Shown: positions 25,823 to 36,393, numbered from the stretch's first letter. The stretch is 64,000 nucleotides of DNA from an uncultured Sphingomonadaceae bacterium (GCA_947501695.1 CANMWO010000001.1:1488001-1552000), one strand, 5' to 3'. Program-made: numbers and translations. Notes: generated by a model not told the origin, from the sequence alone.

Positions 25823-27625
25823 CTAAGCTACGGCAAACATCTCAGGTTCGAGTGCCATGATCGCCTCGCTACCGCCCTCAATCTTACGCCGAAGAGAGCC
25901 CGTATCCGGGAAGAAACGTTCGGAAAAATATTTAGCCGTCACCAGCTTCGTTTCATAAAATGTTGGATTATCGTCACCAGCGGCCAATGCCTCGGAAGCG
26001 GCCTTCGCCATCCGCAGCCACATCAGACCGAGAGCAACAATGCCCATGATGTGCATGTAGTGATGCGCACCGGCTCCAGCATTATTGGGATTGACCATAG
26101 CATTCTGCATGAACCACATGGTCGCCTTTTGCAGCTCGCCATTGGCTTTTTCGAGCCCCTCAGCAAAATCTTTTAGCTTGTCATCGGCTTTGGCTTCTTC
26201 GACTTCCTTGATAATCACAGCAAACAGCGCCTGAACGCCGCGGCCGCCATTTTGAGCAAGCTTCCGCCCGACCAAATCCATCGCTTGGATACCGTTGGTT
26301 CCCTCATAGATCATGGCGATCCGTGCATCCCGCACATATTGCTCCATGCCCCATTCGCCGATATAGCCATGTCCGCCATAAACTTGCTGCGCATTTGTCG
26401 CGATTTCATAGCCTTTATCGGTGCCATAACCCTTAATTACAGGCGTTAACAGTGACAACAGATCGTCTGCCATCTGGCGCTCTTCTTCAGTCTGCGCCTT
26501 ATGAATTAGATCAGCTTGTAAAGCGCCCCAAAGACACAAAGCTCGCATGCCCTCGGTAAAGGCCTTTCCATCCAAGAGCATTCGGCGCACATCGGGATGC
26601 ACGAATAGCGTATCGGCTTTCTCTTCCAGATCTTCCGGACCTGTCAGCGCCCTGCCTTGACGACGATCATTGGCGTAATGAACAGCATTTTGATAAGCGA
26701 CTTCGGCAATACCAAGGCCTTGCTGGCCGACACCCAACCGGGCTACGTTCATCATGATGAACATGGCCGCCAAGCCCTTATTCTCTTCGCCAACCAGATA
26801 GCCGGTCGCACCGTCATAGTTCATAACACAGGTCGAGTTACCGTGAATGCCCATTTTGTGCTCAATCGAGCCACAGGACACAGCGTTCTTATCACCGAGC
26901 GAGCCATCTTCATTGACGATGAATTTGGGTACGATGAACAAGGAAATACCTTTTACGCTATCCGGAGCGTCCGGTGTCTTCGCAAGCACCAGGTGGATAA
27001 TGTTGTCGGCCATGTCATGTTCACCAGAGGAGATGAATATCTTGGTTCCGGTAATCGCATGAGAGCCATCGGCATTAGGCTCAGCCTTGGTTCTGATCAG
27101 TCCGAGATCGGTGCCGCAATGTGGTTCGGTCAGGTTCATTGTACCGGTCCATTCACCAGACAACATTTTAGGTACAAACTTGGCTTTCTGTTCTTCGCTG
27201 CCTTTCGCAAGAATGGATGAAATTGCGCCATGGGTCAGGCCCGGATACATTGCAAAGGCCATATTACCGCTTGCCATATATTCCTCAAACGCCATCGAAA
27301 CGATGTGCGGCAAGCCTTGCCCGCCAAATTCTTCTGGCCCGGACAAAGTCCCCCAACCCGCATCGCGATACTGTTTATAGGCATCCTTAAAGCCGGTAGG
27401 CGTCGTTACGCTGCCATCTTCATGGCGCGTACAACCTTCTAGGTCGCCAACTTGATTGAGAGGGAACAGTACATTTTCAATGAACTTGCTTCCCTCAGTC
27501 AAAATGGCATCGATCATTTCAGGCGTTGCATTTTCAAAGCCCGGCAAATTGGAAAAGCGTTCCACGTTGAGAACATTGTTGATTATAAATTGTGTGTCGC
27601 GAACTGGTGCTTGATAACTTGGCAT
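25823..27625 (-). CDS. Acyl-CoA dehydrogenase, long form with C-terminal extension
   Basis: A 600-residue flavoprotein of the long acyl-CoA dehydrogenase group (FadE5/DmdC-like), about 200 residues longer than the short forms because of a C-terminal helical domain. Visible signatures are the FAD/substrate motif [10 protein letters not shown], the catalytic Glu near residue 440 in [15 protein letters not shown], and [12 protein letters not shown]. It oxidises the alpha-beta bond of an acyl-CoA, and the chain preference cannot be read. A MerR-type regulator lies 55 bp upstream on the same strand, suggesting regulation by acyl-CoA metabolism. Confidence 0.92.
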   Translation of the reverse strand: MPSYQAPVRDTQFIINNVLNVERFSNLPGFENATPEMIDAILTEGSKFIENVLFPLNQVGDLEGCTRHEDGSVTTPTGFKDAYKQYRDAGWGTLSGPEEFGGQGLPHIVSMAFEEYMASGNMAFAMYPGLTHGAISSILAKGSEEQKAKFVPKMLSGEWTGTMNLTEPHCGTDLGLIRTKAEPNADGSHAITGTKIFISSGEHDMADNIIHLVLAKTPDAPDSVKGISLFIVPKFIVNEDGSLGDKNAVSCGSIEHKMGIHGNSTCVMNYDGATGYLVGEENKGLAAMFIMMNVARLGVGQQGLGIAEVAYQNAVHYANDRRQGRALTGPEDLEEKADTLFVHPDVRRMLLDGKAFTEGMRALCLWGALQADLIHKAQTEEERQMADDLLSLLTPVIKGYGTDKGYEIATNAQQVYGGHGYIGEWGMEQYVRDARIAMIYEGTNGIQAMDLVGRKLAQNGGRGVQALFAVIIKEVEEAKADDKLKDFAEGLEKANGELQKATMWFMQNAMVNPNNAGAGAHHYMHIMGIVALGLMWLRMAKAASEALAAGDDNPTFYETKLVTAKYFSERFFPDTGSLRRKIEGGSEAIMALEPEMFAVA

Positions 27626-27655
27626 TATCTATATCTTTCTCTTAAATTAGATTAT

Positions 27656-27671
27656 TGCCAATAAATTGGCA
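27656..27671. promoter_or_regulatory. Dyad between merR-like gene and acyl-CoA dehydrogenase
   Basis: TGCCAAT (27656-27662) and ATTGGCA (27665-27671) form a perfect 7 bp dyad with a 2 nt centre in the 55 bp gap before the acyl-CoA dehydrogenase start. The very short centre fits a protein-binding site better than an RNA hairpin. It differs from the TTACG dyad before the regulator. Confidence 0.35.
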
Positions 27672-27680
27672 GACTATCCT

Positions 27681-28118
27681 CTAATGTTGCTGTGCTTTGG
27701 CGGCTGTTACAGCGTCCTGCACAATCTTGATAAATTCCGTAAGCTCGGTGATTGAACTATCGATGTCGTTCCGTTGCTTTTTGAGAAGATCGACCTTCTC
27801 TTGGCATTTATCGAGCGTGACGTTCATTTGCGTGACCCGACCATCACCCAAATCGTATAGATCTATCATCTCACGAATTTCTATCAGGCTAAATCCGACG
27901 TTCTTAGCACGCATAATCCACGCAAGACGAGCCCGATCTCTCTTTGTATAGATGCGCGATAGACCTTTGCGATGCGGCGCAATCAGTCCTTCATCCTCAT
28001 AGAAACGAAGCGCACGAGCGGTAACACCAAACTCTTCAGATAAATCGGAAATCGTAAAGGTTTCGCGATTTTGCAGGTCAGGCGTATCGATCTCAGCATG
28101 ATTAAGTGGATTCGACAT
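27681..28118 (-). CDS. MerR-family regulator of fatty/branched acyl-CoA catabolism type
   Basis: A 145-residue regulator with an N-terminal winged helix-turn-helix (about 19-86, including [18 protein letters not shown]) and a coiled-coil dimerisation helix (about 95-130). No Cys is present to bind metals. It resembles LiuR-type MerR proteins that control acyl-CoA dehydrogenase genes. The position just upstream of an acyl-CoA dehydrogenase gene, and a TTACG/CGTAA dyad before its own start, fit that role. Confidence 0.85.
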   Translation of the reverse strand: MSNPLNHAEIDTPDLQNRETFTISDLSEEFGVTARALRFYEDEGLIAPHRKGLSRIYTKRDRARLAWIMRAKNVGFSLIEIREMIDLYDLGDGRVTQMNVTLDKCQEKVDLLKKQRNDIDSSITELTEFIKIVQDAVTAAKAQQH

Positions 28119-28132
28119 TTACGCCATATAGC

Positions 28133-28146
28133 TTACGCTAACGTAA
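28133..28146. promoter_or_regulatory. Putative MerR/LiuR-type operator
   Basis: TTACG (28133-28137), four bases, CGTAA (28142-28146), 14 bp before the start of the MerR-type gene. LiuR-family operators in proteobacteria are AT-rich dyads built around TTACG/CGTAA. Autoregulation is inferred. Confidence 0.5.
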
Positions 28147-28155
28147 ACGTCAATA

Positions 28156-28686
28156 TCAACCGCCGGGACACAGATTTTCGATTTCGCGACCACGGGTAGA
28201 TCGCGCCACGGCGTCCCCCTCGCCGATTAAGTTAAAGTTGACACCGTCAAACCCTGCACGCGGCGTACAATAGCTTTCACATGCCGTAGGCAAATTTCCT
28301 GGCAACTTTAACGCAACACCGTCGAAACTAGCCTGAAAGCTACACTCTTGCTCGCTATCCAAAGTAATTTGGACGATTTCGCCACTTCGCTCAGCAGAAC
28401 CTAAACCTTCACATTTGCTATCGGGGCCAAACACAGCGAGCAATCCGATCTGATACCCTCCCTCGTCATTACCAACAGCGCAAAAACGATCCTCACCGAG
28501 GTCGCTGCGCCGTTCAAACGCTCCCGAAAGGCTAACAATTCTAGCATCGGGAATTACACCTGCCTCTATTGCAGCCTGCTCCAGTGATGATAACTGCTCG
28601 ACCTCGACAACATCACTCTTTTCGTTGCTAGATTGATCACACGAAACCAGCGAAAACGCAATCAGCAGCGCATATACTCTTTTCAC
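28156..28686 (-). CDS. Hypothetical lipoprotein
   Basis: A 176-residue protein with a lipoprotein signal ([16 protein letters not shown], lipobox LVSC, Cys16). The mature part has six further Cys (in RFCAVG, SKCEG, QECSF, TACESYC and ENLCPGG), consistent with disulfides in the periplasm. The family is not recognised. The start overlaps the hisI stop by 4 nt, so it is translated from the same transcript, although no link to histidine synthesis is apparent. Confidence 0.75.
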   Translation of the reverse strand: MKRVYALLIAFSLVSCDQSSNEKSDVVEVEQLSSLEQAAIEAGVIPDARIVSLSGAFERRSDLGEDRFCAVGNDEGGYQIGLLAVFGPDSKCEGLGSAERSGEIVQITLDSEQECSFQASFDGVALKLPGNLPTACESYCTPRAGFDGVNFNLIGEGDAVARSTRGREIENLCPGG

Positions 28687-29057
28687 CCGATAGGCTCCAA
28701 CTGGCCATGTTCAATTTTGCGATAGAAACAGCTTGTGGCTCCCGTGTGGCAGGTCGGTCCGGCTGGCTTTGCTTTAACCCACAACGCATCTTGGTCACAA
28801 TCAATACGGACCTCGACAACATTCAGAATATTACCTGAAGTCTCACCTTTTTTCCAAAGGGTCTGACGGCTTCGAGAATAAAAATGAGCGACGCCGGTTT
28901 CGAGCGTCATTTTAAGGGCTTCAGAATCCATAAAAGCGACCATCAAAACATCGCCTGACGAATCATCTGTCACCACGGCGCTTATCAAACCGTTCGAATC
29001 ATATTTAGGATTAATCTGCAATCCGGTCTCACGGTCAATTTTTTGGCTATCTGTCAT
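28683..29057 (-). CDS. hisI: Phosphoribosyl-AMP cyclohydrolase
   Basis: A 124-residue single-domain HisI, the third step of histidine synthesis. The metal-binding signatures are [11 protein letters not shown] and [14 protein letters not shown]. The length fits the monofunctional form without the HisE domain. It is divergent from purF across about 200 bp and overlaps a lipoprotein gene at its 3' end. Confidence 0.95.
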   Translation of the reverse strand: MTDSQKIDRETGLQINPKYDSNGLISAVVTDDSSGDVLMVAFMDSEALKMTLETGVAHFYSRSRQTLWKKGETSGNILNVVEVRIDCDQDALWVKAKPAGPTCHTGATSCFYRKIEHGQLEPIG

Positions 29058-29114
29058 CTTATCTAATTAGGGTTCTCGAGCCCGCCGCGCAACGCAAAAC
29101 CGGCCTTTGTTCAA

Positions 29115-29144
29115 TTGAGCCCATTCGGCACAGATAAATATGAT
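29115..29144 (+). promoter_or_regulatory. Candidate promoter of purF
   Basis: TTGAGC (29115-29120), 18 bp, TATGAT (29139-29144), about 110 bp before purF in the 198 bp gap between hisI and purF. The -10 matches five of six consensus bases and the -35 four of six. No PurR-like operator is recognised. Confidence 0.3.
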
Positions 29145-29255
29145 ATTTTTGTGACCAAGGGGGCAGACAAACCGAAGAATCAAATCTATATCCCTGCCAT
29201 CTCCCTGCTCGCGCCGTTTGGGCGTTGATATTTTGGGCAGCAAACAAGGTGCGAT

Positions 29256-30749
29256 ATGCTTACAACCCACCCGTTTGAAGATGACAAACTACGTGAAGAA
29301 TGCGGCGTTTTCGGAGTCGCTGGTATAGAGGACGCGGCAGCGATGGTTGCGCTGGGGCTTCATGCCCTGCAACATCGCGGACAGGAAGCTGCGGGAATCA
29401 CTTGTCGCAATGGCCGCGAATTTTACAGCCATCGTGCGCTCGGTCCTGTGGCAGGTAATTTTGATAGCCGGGAAGTTATGGATAAGCTGAGCGGTGATTA
29501 CGCCTGCGGCCATGTGCGCTATTCAACGACTGGCGCTGGAACATTGCGAAACATTCAACCGCTAGAAGCAGATCTCGCTTCTGGCGGTTTTGCTATCGCC
29601 CACAACGGCAACATATCAAATGCACTGAAACTCCGGCATGAGTTAGTACAAAGTGGTTCGATATTTCAGTCCACAAGCGATACTGAGGTAATCATCCATC
29701 TGCTCGCGACATCAAAATATCGCACCCTTCTGGATAAATTTATCGATGCCCTGCGCAAGGTAGAAGGCGCTTATTCACTAATTTGCATGACGCCAGATGG
29801 CATGATCGCTTGCCGTGATCCACTAGGGATACGTCCGCTTGTTATTGGCAAGATCGGCGATGCTTATGTCTTCGCGTCAGAAACAGTCGCTCTTGATCTC
29901 GTCGGCGCCGAATATATTCGGAGTGTGGAAGCCGGAGAGTTAATCGTCGTTTCTAATGGTGAGATGCGCTCGCATCGGCCTTTTGGGGAATCAAACGCCC
30001 GTCCGTGTATTTTTGAGCATGTCTATTTCTCAAGACCAGATTCTATTATCGATGGATCATCGATTTACAGCGTGCGCAAAGAAATTGGCGCGCAACTGGC
30101 GATCGAAAATCCTGTTAATGCTGACTATGTTATTCCAGTTCCTGATAGCGGGACACCTGCTGCCATTGGCTATGCGGAAAAGTCAGGCATTCCATTTGAA
30201 CTTGGGATTATCCGCTCCCACTATGTCGGGCGGACGTTTATTCAGCCTGGTGACGGTGTTCGCCATCTCGGTGTGAAGCTCAAGCATAATGCCAACAGGC
30301 CGTTGGTAAACGGTAAGAAAATTGTGCTCATAGATGATAGTATAGTGCGCGGCACTACCAGCCTGAAAATCGTTCAAATGATGCGCGAAGCCGGTGCGGC
30401 CGAGGTACATATGCGTATTGCGAGCCCGCCAACTATGCACAGTTGTTTCTACGGGGTGAATACACCGAAGCGAGAGAAGCTGCTCGCGGCAATGAAATCC
30501 GTCGAACAAATGTGCGAATATATTCAAGCAGACAGCTTGTCCTTCATCTCGATTGATGGCCTTTATCGTGCTGTCGGAGAAGATTCGCGGCATGATATTC
30601 AACCACAATATTGCGATGCCTGCTTCACTGGTTCCTATCCCACATCGCTAACCGATCAGGAAGGTGAGCAGCAGCCGGATCAGCTGACGTTGCTGAATGA
30701 GAAAGTGGCAGCTAAAGAAACTCCTATTCTGGCTGGACAAGCTGGATAA
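29256..30749 (+). CDS. purF: Amidophosphoribosyltransferase
   Basis: A 497-residue enzyme for the first committed step of purine synthesis. A 15-residue propeptide precedes Cys16 (ECGVFGV), which becomes the N-terminal nucleophile of the glutaminase domain. The phosphoribosyltransferase motif VLIDDSIVRGTTS is at about 356-368. Cys residues in ARPCIFEHV, MHSCFYG and YCDACFTG match the ligands of the [4Fe-4S] cluster in the Bacillus-type enzyme. An SDR gene follows after 14 nt. Confidence 0.96.
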   Translation: MLTTHPFEDDKLREECGVFGVAGIEDAAAMVALGLHALQHRGQEAAGITCRNGREFYSHRALGPVAGNFDSREVMDKLSGDYACGHVRYSTTGAGTLRNIQPLEADLASGGFAIAHNGNISNALKLRHELVQSGSIFQSTSDTEVIIHLLATSKYRTLLDKFIDALRKVEGAYSLICMTPDGMIACRDPLGIRPLVIGKIGDAYVFASETVALDLVGAEYIRSVEAGELIVVSNGEMRSHRPFGESNARPCIFEHVYFSRPDSIIDGSSIYSVRKEIGAQLAIENPVNADYVIPVPDSGTPAAIGYAEKSGIPFELGIIRSHYVGRTFIQPGDGVRHLGVKLKHNANRPLVNGKKIVLIDDSIVRGTTSLKIVQMMREAGAAEVHMRIASPPTMHSCFYGVNTPKREKLLAAMKSVEQMCEYIQADSLSFISIDGLYRAVGEDSRHDIQPQYCDACFTGSYPTSLTDQEGEQQPDQLTLLNEKVAAKETPILAGQAG

Positions 30750-30763
30750 GTGAAAGTTTGCTC

Positions 30764-31465
30764 ATGAGTTTTGAAAACCAACTAGCATTAGTTACCGGCG
30801 CAAGTCGCGGCATCGGTGCGGCGACTGCAATTGCTCTAGCTGCAAAAGGCGCACATGTTATATTGACGGCGCGCAATGCCAAAGACCTCGAAGAGGTAGA
30901 AGACGCAATTCATAACGCAGGTGGCAACGCAACCATTGCTCCGCTTGATCTGACCGATGGCGATAGTATTGGACGACTTGCCCAAGCTATTTCAGGCCGT
31001 TGGGAAGCGCTTGATATTATGGTATTAAATGCTGCTATGCTCGGAACATTGACGCCTGTTCCGGCCATTGATGGCAAGGAATTTAATAGCGTATTGACCC
31101 TCAATCTGATCGCGCAGCAGGCGTTAATTGCCGGATTTGATCCTATGATGCGCAAGAGCAGCGATGCACGTCTACTCGCTATAACGAGCAGCGTTGGTCG
31201 ATCTCCCCGACCCTTTTGGGGTGCCTATGGTGCCTCAAAAGCGGCTCTGGAAACACTGGTCCTCAGCTATGGCGAAGAGATGCGCAACCTTGGCAAATTG
31301 CGCACCGCTATCATAAATCCTGGCCGCACCCGCACCGACATGAGGGCCCGAGCCTATCCTGGAGAAGATCCCCAGTCTGTGAAATTACCAGAAGTAGTGG
31401 CCAATCGGATGGTTGAAATTCTCGCCAGCGGTTTTGAAACTGGCGAGAGTTTCGACATTAATTAA
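30764..31465 (+). CDS. Short-chain dehydrogenase/reductase
   Basis: A 233-residue Rossmann-fold oxidoreductase with the cofactor motif TGASRGIG (11-18), the NAG-like NAAML segment, catalytic Ser in ITSSVGRSP and YGASK. The Arg after the first glycine-rich motif suggests NADPH, but this is a guess. It is 14 nt after purF and probably cotranscribed. The 3' end overlaps the convergent serine hydrolase gene by 8 nt. The substrate is unknown. Confidence 0.85.
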   Translation: MSFENQLALVTGASRGIGAATAIALAAKGAHVILTARNAKDLEEVEDAIHNAGGNATIAPLDLTDGDSIGRLAQAISGRWEALDIMVLNAAMLGTLTPVPAIDGKEFNSVLTLNLIAQQALIAGFDPMMRKSSDARLLAITSSVGRSPRPFWGAYGASKAALETLVLSYGEEMRNLGKLRTAIINPGRTRTDMRARAYPGEDPQSVKLPEVVANRMVEILASGFETGESFDIN

Positions 31466-32693
31466 CGGCGTCGCTAACTTCCGTCGCTCCGCCATCTTCT
31501 GAATCCAGATAAGTTTTGACCGCATTGAAAAACGCAATGCGCTGGTCTTTCTGTGCATCTGGCGTCGCGCTTGGCCAGTTACCATTGCTGGCTATGACCA
31601 GTTTGCGCGCAGGATCGATAAATATCCCCTGCCCGAAAATTCCCTGACCTGCAAAGCTACCATCGTCAAAGGTCCACCATTGATAGCCATAACCGCGGCC
31701 CGGATCACCAATATCTGCCTGCTTCGTCCCAGCTTTCGCAAACCAGCCATCTGGCACTATAGACTGCTCGCCAATCATGCCGCCATCCATCGCAAATTGA
31801 CCAAAGAGCGCGTAATCCCTGACTGTAGCAGAGATACAACAACCACCGATTTCCTTGCCGCCTTCATTTAACAACCATTCGGCATCCTGTGACATGCCAT
31901 AAGGTACCCAAACTTTTTCCGAGAGATATTCGGAAATAGTCTTACCCGTTGCTTTGGCTACCAAAACGCCAATTAAATTGGTTTCGCCGGTGTTATACTG
32001 CCATCGGGTACCAGGTTCTGCTTCGTTTTTTAGCGTCTTCATATAAACGATGATCGGATCCAACCCATCTACCGGTTTCGTGGCATTGAACAGCGCAACA
32101 TCGGATTTGGGGTCGGCATAGTCTTCGTTCCACTGGACGCCTGATGTCATGGTCAACAGCTGCTGCACGGTCACGCCATCATAGCCGCTACCCTTAAGCT
32201 CGGGGATATAATCTGTCAGCGGATCATCTATAGACTTTATCGCACCGTCTTTGATCGCTGCCCCTACCATTGTCGAGACCAATGACTTGGCAACAGAGAA
32301 GGACGTCCACCGATCATCCTTCTCAAAATCCATGCGATATTCTTCGAGCCGGATTTTTCCATCCTGCAATATCACGATGCCAGCTGTATGCTGGTCATCC
32401 ATATATTGATCAACGGATAGCATCTTGCCTCCCACGTCGAATTCTTTAGGGAGCGCTGCGCCCTGTTCCAAAACCTTGGGCTCTGTGCCGGCCGAGATTG
32501 TATTGGATGGGACAAGCGTGTCCATCATTCGGAACGCTTTGTTGCGCTGATCATCCGTCCAGAACAGGATGTTTTTATCCGTTGGCAATCCAGCAGCATC
32601 CGCAGCGACTTCCTTGATTTTCTCACAGCCAGGTAGCGTCAAGCACAGACCCACACCTGTCATCGCAAGCATCAGCTTTCTTCCTAAACCCAT
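31458..32693 (-). CDS. Serine hydrolase lipoprotein (class C beta-lactamase fold)
   Basis: A 411-residue protein with a lipoprotein signal (lipobox LPGC, Cys23) and the penicillin-binding-type active site SVAK (133-136, nucleophile Ser133), followed by YNTGETN as the YxN-type motif. Members include esterases, D-aminopeptidases and beta-lactamases, and the sequence does not fix which. It probably faces the periplasm. It lies 19 nt downstream of the cfa-like gene on the same strand. Confidence 0.85.
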   Translation of the reverse strand: MGLGRKLMLAMTGVGLCLTLPGCEKIKEVAADAAGLPTDKNILFWTDDQRNKAFRMMDTLVPSNTISAGTEPKVLEQGAALPKEFDVGGKMLSVDQYMDDQHTAGIVILQDGKIRLEEYRMDFEKDDRWTSFSVAKSLVSTMVGAAIKDGAIKSIDDPLTDYIPELKGSGYDGVTVQQLLTMTSGVQWNEDYADPKSDVALFNATKPVDGLDPIIVYMKTLKNEAEPGTRWQYNTGETNLIGVLVAKATGKTISEYLSEKVWVPYGMSQDAEWLLNEGGKEIGGCCISATVRDYALFGQFAMDGGMIGEQSIVPDGWFAKAGTKQADIGDPGRGYGYQWWTFDDGSFAGQGIFGQGIFIDPARKLVIASNGNWPSATPDAQKDQRIAFFNAVKTYLDSEDGGATEVSDAVN

Positions 32694-32712
32694 GATCCAC
32701 TCCTGTTTTTCG

Positions 32713-33969
32713 TTATTTTTTTATCAAAGTAACTTGTGAAACATTGATGCCGCCGCCTGTGAAACCGCCTTCGCAATAGGTCAAATAATAGCGCCAAAGC
32801 CGCACAAAATGCTCATCAAATCCTGCCGGTAATTTGCCTTGCTCCACGACTGCATCGAAACGTTCGCGCCAGAGCCGAAGCGTTTCAGCATAGTCCGGAC
32901 CGAAATCATGCTGATCCACCCAAGCTAGGCCGCGTTCTTCCGCTAATGCGCGAAATCGGCTTTCCGATAGTAACATGCCGCCGGGGAAAATATACGTCTG
33001 GATAAAGTCTGCACTCGCTGCATATTGTTCAAAAATATCGTCAGCAATGCTGATATATTGGATCGCTGCCCGCCCGCTCGGTTTCAAATTGCGCGCCACA
33101 CAATCAAGGAAGTCTGGCCAATATTTCTGACCTACGGCTTCCACCATTTCGACGCTGGCAATGGCATCATATTGACCAGTTACGTCACGATAGTCCTGGA
33201 TGAAAAAATTCGCTTCTGGATGATGTTCTCTTGCCCATAAAGTTTGCTCATCCGACAAAGAAATGCCGGTCACATCAAGCTCATGTTCCCGCGCCAATGT
33301 CCCGGACAGATATCCCCAACCGCAACCAATTTCTAAAACTTTCTGACCAGGCTTAATGTCCAATCGCTTAGCAATGGCTGCAACTTTTTTGGCTTGCGCC
33401 TGCTCGAGTGTCTTCTCATTTCCTATGGCATCTTCAAAAAGCGCACTCGAATAACTCATGCTTTCATCAAGCCAAAGCCGGTAGAAATCATTGCCCAAAT
33501 CATAATGATATTGGATATTCTGTCGCGCGCGCGCCTTATCATTATGCCGCCGCGAATGGCGCAACTTCGCAATTAAGCGGAATATCCCTGCTGCTCTTCC
33601 CGTATCCTTAAGTCCGTTACGATTGCGCGTAAACAGATCGAAAACCGGAACCAAGTCCGGACTTTCCCATTCGCCAAGTTCCCAAGCACGATACCAACCG
33701 ACCGAACCGCTATTAACCAAACGCAGCAAAGCATTCCAGCTATGCAGCGTGATTTCCGCCATTGGCCCCTCGCCCCGGCCGCCGACAATGCGGGTAGTGC
33801 CATCGGGCAATTTACCTTCAAATGTACCATGATCCAAACCGGCATCGATCCGGTCCAATATCCGGTGAAAACCCGGTGCGGCCAGACGCGCGAACAGCCC
33901 ACCCCCTGTCCCGAAGCGCTTGCGCGCGTCGAGCAGGTGATTGCCACGTTTTGGTGCTTCAGCATTCAT
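32713..33969 (-). CDS. cfa: Cyclopropane-fatty-acyl-phospholipid synthase family protein
   Basis: A 418-residue SAM-dependent enzyme of the Cfa/mycolic acid cyclopropane synthase family. It has IQYHYDLGNDFYRLWLD from 152 and the SAM motif VLEIGCGWGY at 211-220. It transfers a methylene group to unsaturated acyl chains of membrane lipids. Residues 1-150 are the usual N-terminal extension of the long form. Confidence 0.92.
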   Translation of the reverse strand: MNAEAPKRGNHLLDARKRFGTGGGLFARLAAPGFHRILDRIDAGLDHGTFEGKLPDGTTRIVGGRGEGPMAEITLHSWNALLRLVNSGSVGWYRAWELGEWESPDLVPVFDLFTRNRNGLKDTGRAAGIFRLIAKLRHSRRHNDKARARQNIQYHYDLGNDFYRLWLDESMSYSSALFEDAIGNEKTLEQAQAKKVAAIAKRLDIKPGQKVLEIGCGWGYLSGTLAREHELDVTGISLSDEQTLWAREHHPEANFFIQDYRDVTGQYDAIASVEMVEAVGQKYWPDFLDCVARNLKPSGRAAIQYISIADDIFEQYAASADFIQTYIFPGGMLLSESRFRALAEERGLAWVDQHDFGPDYAETLRLWRERFDAVVEQGKLPAGFDEHFVRLWRYYLTYCEGGFTGGGINVSQVTLIKK

Positions 33970-34047
33970 CGCGCAAATATGGACCAGTGGTAACTGCTTG
34001 GCAATGCGGAACTATCCTTATGTCCGACCGCTTCGCTTACCATAGGT

Positions 34048-34830
34048 TCATGAACCGGGAGCTGCTGCAGAGCCAGCAAGAATGCCGCCGTCGATTGTCA
34101 TCTCGGTTCCCGTGATATAGCTCGCCTCGTCAGAAGCCAGCAGTACAGCGACAGCAGCCACTTCATCGGCCTCACCAAAGCGCTGCAACGGCGTGTCTTT
34201 AACCAACGCTGCCATTGCTGCCTCCCGCTGTTCGCCTTCCCCTAACATCGGTTCCCACATCGGCGTCATAATAGCAGCCGGATGGATCGAATTACAACGG
34301 ATATTCCATCCCAGTTGCGCGCAATAAAGCGCCACTGATTTGCTGTGGTTGCGGATAGCGGCCTTGGATGAAGCATAAGCAGCGGCGGCGGGAATACCGA
34401 CCATGCCCGAACGTGATGAGATATTGATGATCGACCCCGCCCCCTTCTCCTTCATAGCGCGGATCGCATAGCGGCAGCCCATGAACGTGCCGTCGAGATT
34501 AACCCGGTGCACGGCTCGCCAATCTTCCAGCGACGCGTTCTCCGGATCATGGGGTGCTAAACCCGCTTCAAATCCAGTAATACCGGCGTTGTTGACAACA
34601 ACATCCGCCGCGGGATGCAACTGAGAAAGGCGTTCCCAATCCGCTTCCTTTTCTACATCAAGGGTGAGAGTGGGGCTTCCCAACTGCTGCCCGGCCTGCG
34701 CCAGTGTATCGGCATCTTTATCCGTGAGCAGGACAGTCGCCCCTTCTTCGATAAAAGCCTGAGCAATCGCCTTACCAATGCCGCGAGCAGCACCGGTGAT
34801 AACGCAAAATTTTCCTGATAGTCTGTGCAT
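34048..34830 (-). CDS. Short-chain dehydrogenase/reductase
   Basis: A 260-residue SDR with TGAARGIG (12-19), NNAGITG, catalytic Ser in ISSRSGMVG and YASSK, and a C-terminal glycine-rich ending ([16 protein letters not shown]). It is a classical-type SDR, probably NAD-dependent because an Asp follows the second strand (LLTDKDAD). The substrate is unknown. It lies 78 bp upstream of the cfa-like gene. Confidence 0.88.
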   Translation of the reverse strand: MHRLSGKFCVITGAARGIGKAIAQAFIEEGATVLLTDKDADTLAQAGQQLGSPTLTLDVEKEADWERLSQLHPAADVVVNNAGITGFEAGLAPHDPENASLEDWRAVHRVNLDGTFMGCRYAIRAMKEKGAGSIINISSRSGMVGIPAAAAYASSKAAIRNHSKSVALYCAQLGWNIRCNSIHPAAIMTPMWEPMLGEGEQREAAMAALVKDTPLQRFGEADEVAAVAVLLASDEASYITGTEMTIDGGILAGSAAAPGS

Positions 34831-34989
34831 AAAAGATCCTGAATATAGGTGTCAAAATATCCAGCCCAGAGGACTGAAATGAGTTCATTTTGATTTGCCT
34901 GATGGCGACCTATTTATTCATCGACCGGATATCCTTTTGCAGATTGACTATTCTGGTAACGAAGCTCGACGGAGATTTCAATCCCTCTT

Positions 34990-36393
34990 TCATTTGACCT
35001 GTGCATAGGCGTCCAGAGCCCGAGCACGAGCGGTTTTATGCGCTATTATCTTTGATCGGTAACGCGCTGGTTTTGCACCACTTTCTTCCGGGTCATGGAT
35101 ATAGGGGTCGCTGACATCTACCAGTTCGGGCACCCATTTTCGGATATAGTCTCCCGCGTTGAATTTCTCTGATTGTGTCAACGGCGCCATAATCCGAACG
35201 AACATATTGCTGTCGACTCCGGTTCCTGAAGTCCATTGCCAATTGACACTATTCGAAGCAAAGTCGGCGTCTAACAAAGTATCCCAAAACCACTGCTCGC
35301 CTTCGCGCCAATCTATGAGCAAATGCTTTATCAGAAAGCTGGCCGCGATCATGCGTACGCGATTATGCATCCATCCTGTCGCCCACAATTCCCGCATACC
35401 GGCATCGACTATCGGATAGCCGGTTTGTCCGTGACACCAAGCTTCGAAATCCTTGCTGACCTTGGGATCACTCATGTCTCGCCACGGAAATTCGCGAAAC
35501 TTCTCGCGATAGCTTTCACCACCATATTGCGGGAATTGTTGAATAACGTTCTGCGCATAATCGCGCCAAACTATCTCTTTCAGATAGGTTTCTACTCCGC
35601 CAACATTGGGCGCACCCTGCCCAGCCAATCGGTTCCAGATAGTCGCCGGACTAATTTCCCCAAAATGCAAATGGGGAGACAAGCGGGACACCAATTCTTC
35701 GGATGGCAGGTTGCGACCTTCATCATATTGCACCGCTTTATCGACAAAGGCCTCTAAACTGTCCTCCGCGCCCTCTTCGCCAGGAATCCAAGCATCGACA
35801 AAGCCGGTGGCCCAATCAGGTTTACTCGGCAGTAATTGCCAGTCGTCCAGCGCTTCGCTGATCGGCCATACATCTGGTGCGGTGATATGCTTTGGTGCAT
35901 CCATAGCTTCGGCTGGCGGCATCCGTTCGCGCAGAGATTTCCAAAAAGGCGTGTAGATTTTATACGGACCGCCGCTGCCTGTTTTCAATGTGCCGGGTGG
36001 AAGCAAATAGTTGCCGTGGTGCAGAACCAGCTCAGCATCGCCTTCCAACTGCGCGCGCAAGTCTTTCTGGGCGTTCAGCCACCATGGTTCATAATGATGC
36101 AGTGCATGGATTTCTTCCGCGCCGCACTCTTTCGCAAGCCCAGCCAATATGTCAGCAGCTCTACCGTGCCGTAATATCAATCGCGATCCTTTGGCCCGCA
36201 AGGCGGCATCCAAGGATTTCAAACTATGGTGCAACCACCAGCGCGAAGCCCCGCCCATTTTGCGATGCTTGGGCGTTTCGTCGTCGAGTATGTAAACCGG
36301 AATGACCGGGCTTTGCGATGCAGCTGCTACAATGGCAGCTTGATCAGCCAGACGTAGATCGCGGCGGAACCAGATTATGGTGGGCTTGGTCAT
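34990..36393 (-). CDS. phrB: Deoxyribodipyrimidine photolyase
   Basis: A 467-residue FAD/antenna-chromophore photolyase of the class I CPD type that splits UV-induced pyrimidine dimers with blue light. The N-terminal IIWFRRDLRLAD, the FAD-binding region TGYPIVDAGMRELWATGWMH and the tail region SVNWQWTSGTGVDS are the family landmarks. The ATG overlaps the stop of the YdjM-like gene by 4 nt, so the two are translated together. Confidence 0.95.
   Translation of the reverse strand: MTKPTIIWFRRDLRLADQAAIVAAASQSPVIPVYILDDETPKHRKMGGASRWWLHHSLKSLDAALRAKGSRLILRHGRAADILAGLAKECGAEEIHALHHYEPWWLNAQKDLRAQLEGDAELVLHHGNYLLPPGTLKTGSGGPYKIYTPFWKSLRERMPPAEAMDAPKHITAPDVWPISEALDDWQLLPSKPDWATGFVDAWIPGEEGAEDSLEAFVDKAVQYDEGRNLPSEELVSRLSPHLHFGEISPATIWNRLAGQGAPNVGGVETYLKEIVWRDYAQNVIQQFPQYGGESYREKFREFPWRDMSDPKVSKDFEAWCHGQTGYPIVDAGMRELWATGWMHNRVRMIAASFLIKHLLIDWREGEQWFWDTLLDADFASNSVNWQWTSGTGVDSNMFVRIMAPLTQSEKFNAGDYIRKWVPELVDVSDPYIHDPEESGAKPARYRSKIIAHKTARARALDAYAQVK

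Noticed and set aside
29059-29247. Short open frames between hisI and purF
   Set aside because: No signal, motif or ribosome-binding site; the region reads as promoter sequence.
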